This document shows positions 63,886 to 64,000 of a DNA stretch of 64,000 bases, one piece after another. Every line of letters begins with the position of its first letter. Within the stretch, counting starts at the first letter, position 1. This stretch comes from Sinosporangium album (GTDB taxonomy: Bacteria > Actinomycetota > Actinomycetes > Streptosporangiales > Streptosporangiaceae): contig NZ_FNCN01000019.1 in assembly GCF_900100605.1 (NCBI RefSeq), forward strand, positions 53,769-117,768, read 5' to 3'. The notes under the pieces were generated by a model. That model searched no databases, had not been told where the DNA came from, and worked only from the letters and a program-made list of their open reading frames with translations. The position numbers and the translations under genes were made by a program.

Positions 63886-64000
63886 CCATTAGTGAACCTT
63901 TTTCGTCCTCGGGCGAGCCGCTGGTTCTGTAGAACGGCGATCGCCTTGCACAGATGTCCGGCCTTCTCAGGACCACAGCGGAGCTTGCGAAGGATGCGCC
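63858..64000 (-). CDS. Partial frame, possible transposase C-terminus
   Basis: An open minus-strand frame enters from the window edge and stops at 63858-63860, 3' end inside cobM. It encodes at least 46 residues with a basic pattern, RILRKLRCGPEKAGHLCKA then IAVLQNQRLARGRKRFT, that resembles C-termini of actinobacterial DDE transposases. The local G+C is lower than in cobM. Only the tail is visible, so the call is tentative. Confidence 0.35.
   Translation of the reverse strand, partial: RILRKLRCGPEKAGHLCKAIAVLQNQRLARGRKRFTNGQVRQRSAE

Overview
The window is one contiguous stretch of high-GC chromosome with very short intergenic gaps, frequent GTG/TTG starts, 4-nt ATGA/GTGA overlaps and strong G+C hairpin terminators. 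Together with the gene content (NarL-type two-component pair, F420-type oxidoreductases, SAV_915-like protein, AA10 lytic polysaccharide monooxygenase, DUF6328, DUF5925 ATPase, actinobacterial Lon with a HAIR operator) this points to a filamentous actinomycete, most likely of the Streptosporangiaceae type. The assignment rests on recognised protein families, not on a marker gene.

Layout. 0-9 kb: protein quality control and envelope stress (HtrA-like protease, C39-like secreted peptidase, a Fic AMP-transferase, Lon, then a divergent histidine kinase/response regulator). 9-17 kb: hydrolase plus membrane acyltransferase, heme oxygenase-TetR-MFS exporter unit, an alpha/beta hydrolase, ArfB ribosome-rescue hydrolase, Nudix hydrolase, M20 amidohydrolase. 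17-24 kb: DUF6328 membrane protein, luciferase-like oxidoreductase, aminoglycoside-phosphotransferase-like kinase, zinc-ribbon protein, lipoprotein, ABC-F ATPase with a long leader. 24-29 kb: methylmalonyl-CoA mutase operon (small subunit, large subunit, MeaB). 29-35 kb: peptidoglycan amidase divergent from a DUF5925 AAA ATPase, RsbW-like kinase, nucleotidyltransferase, CorA-like channel, a probably degenerate tripeptidyl-aminopeptidase-like hydrolase. 35-39 kb: molybdate regulator and ModABC. 39-44 kb: AsnC-like regulator, small membrane protein, SAV_915-like protein, a large XRE regulator with a repeat-built linker, and an unrecognised small protein.

44-58.7 kb is the most unusual part: a catabolic island built around a GntR/FCD regulator. 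Minus-strand genes encode a VOC-fold dioxygenase-like protein, DoxX, an FAH-family enzyme, an FAD-linked oxidase, a YtcJ-like amidohydrolase, an MHS transporter, a gamma-glutamyltransferase-like enzyme and a lactate-permease-like carrier; plus-strand genes encode two Rid-family proteins, an omega-amidase-like nitrilase and an aldehyde dehydrogenase. The mix suggests breakdown of a nitrogen-containing, possibly aromatic, compound. The substrate cannot be read from sequence.

58.7-61.1 kb holds a 52-residue secreted peptide gene and an AA10 monooxygenase gene whose promoters share the same 17-bp element at the same distance from the -10 box, with a DUF305 lipoprotein between them. 61.4-63.9 kb holds a PPOX-family protein and two cobalamin (corrin ring) genes; the last bases contain the 3' end of a minus-strand frame that may be a transposase.

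Most intergenic signals reported here (Fic palindrome, heme oxygenase dyads, GntR sites, XRE inverted repeat, SAV_915 palindrome, LPMO/peptide element) were found by reading the sequence. Their regulators are inferred.
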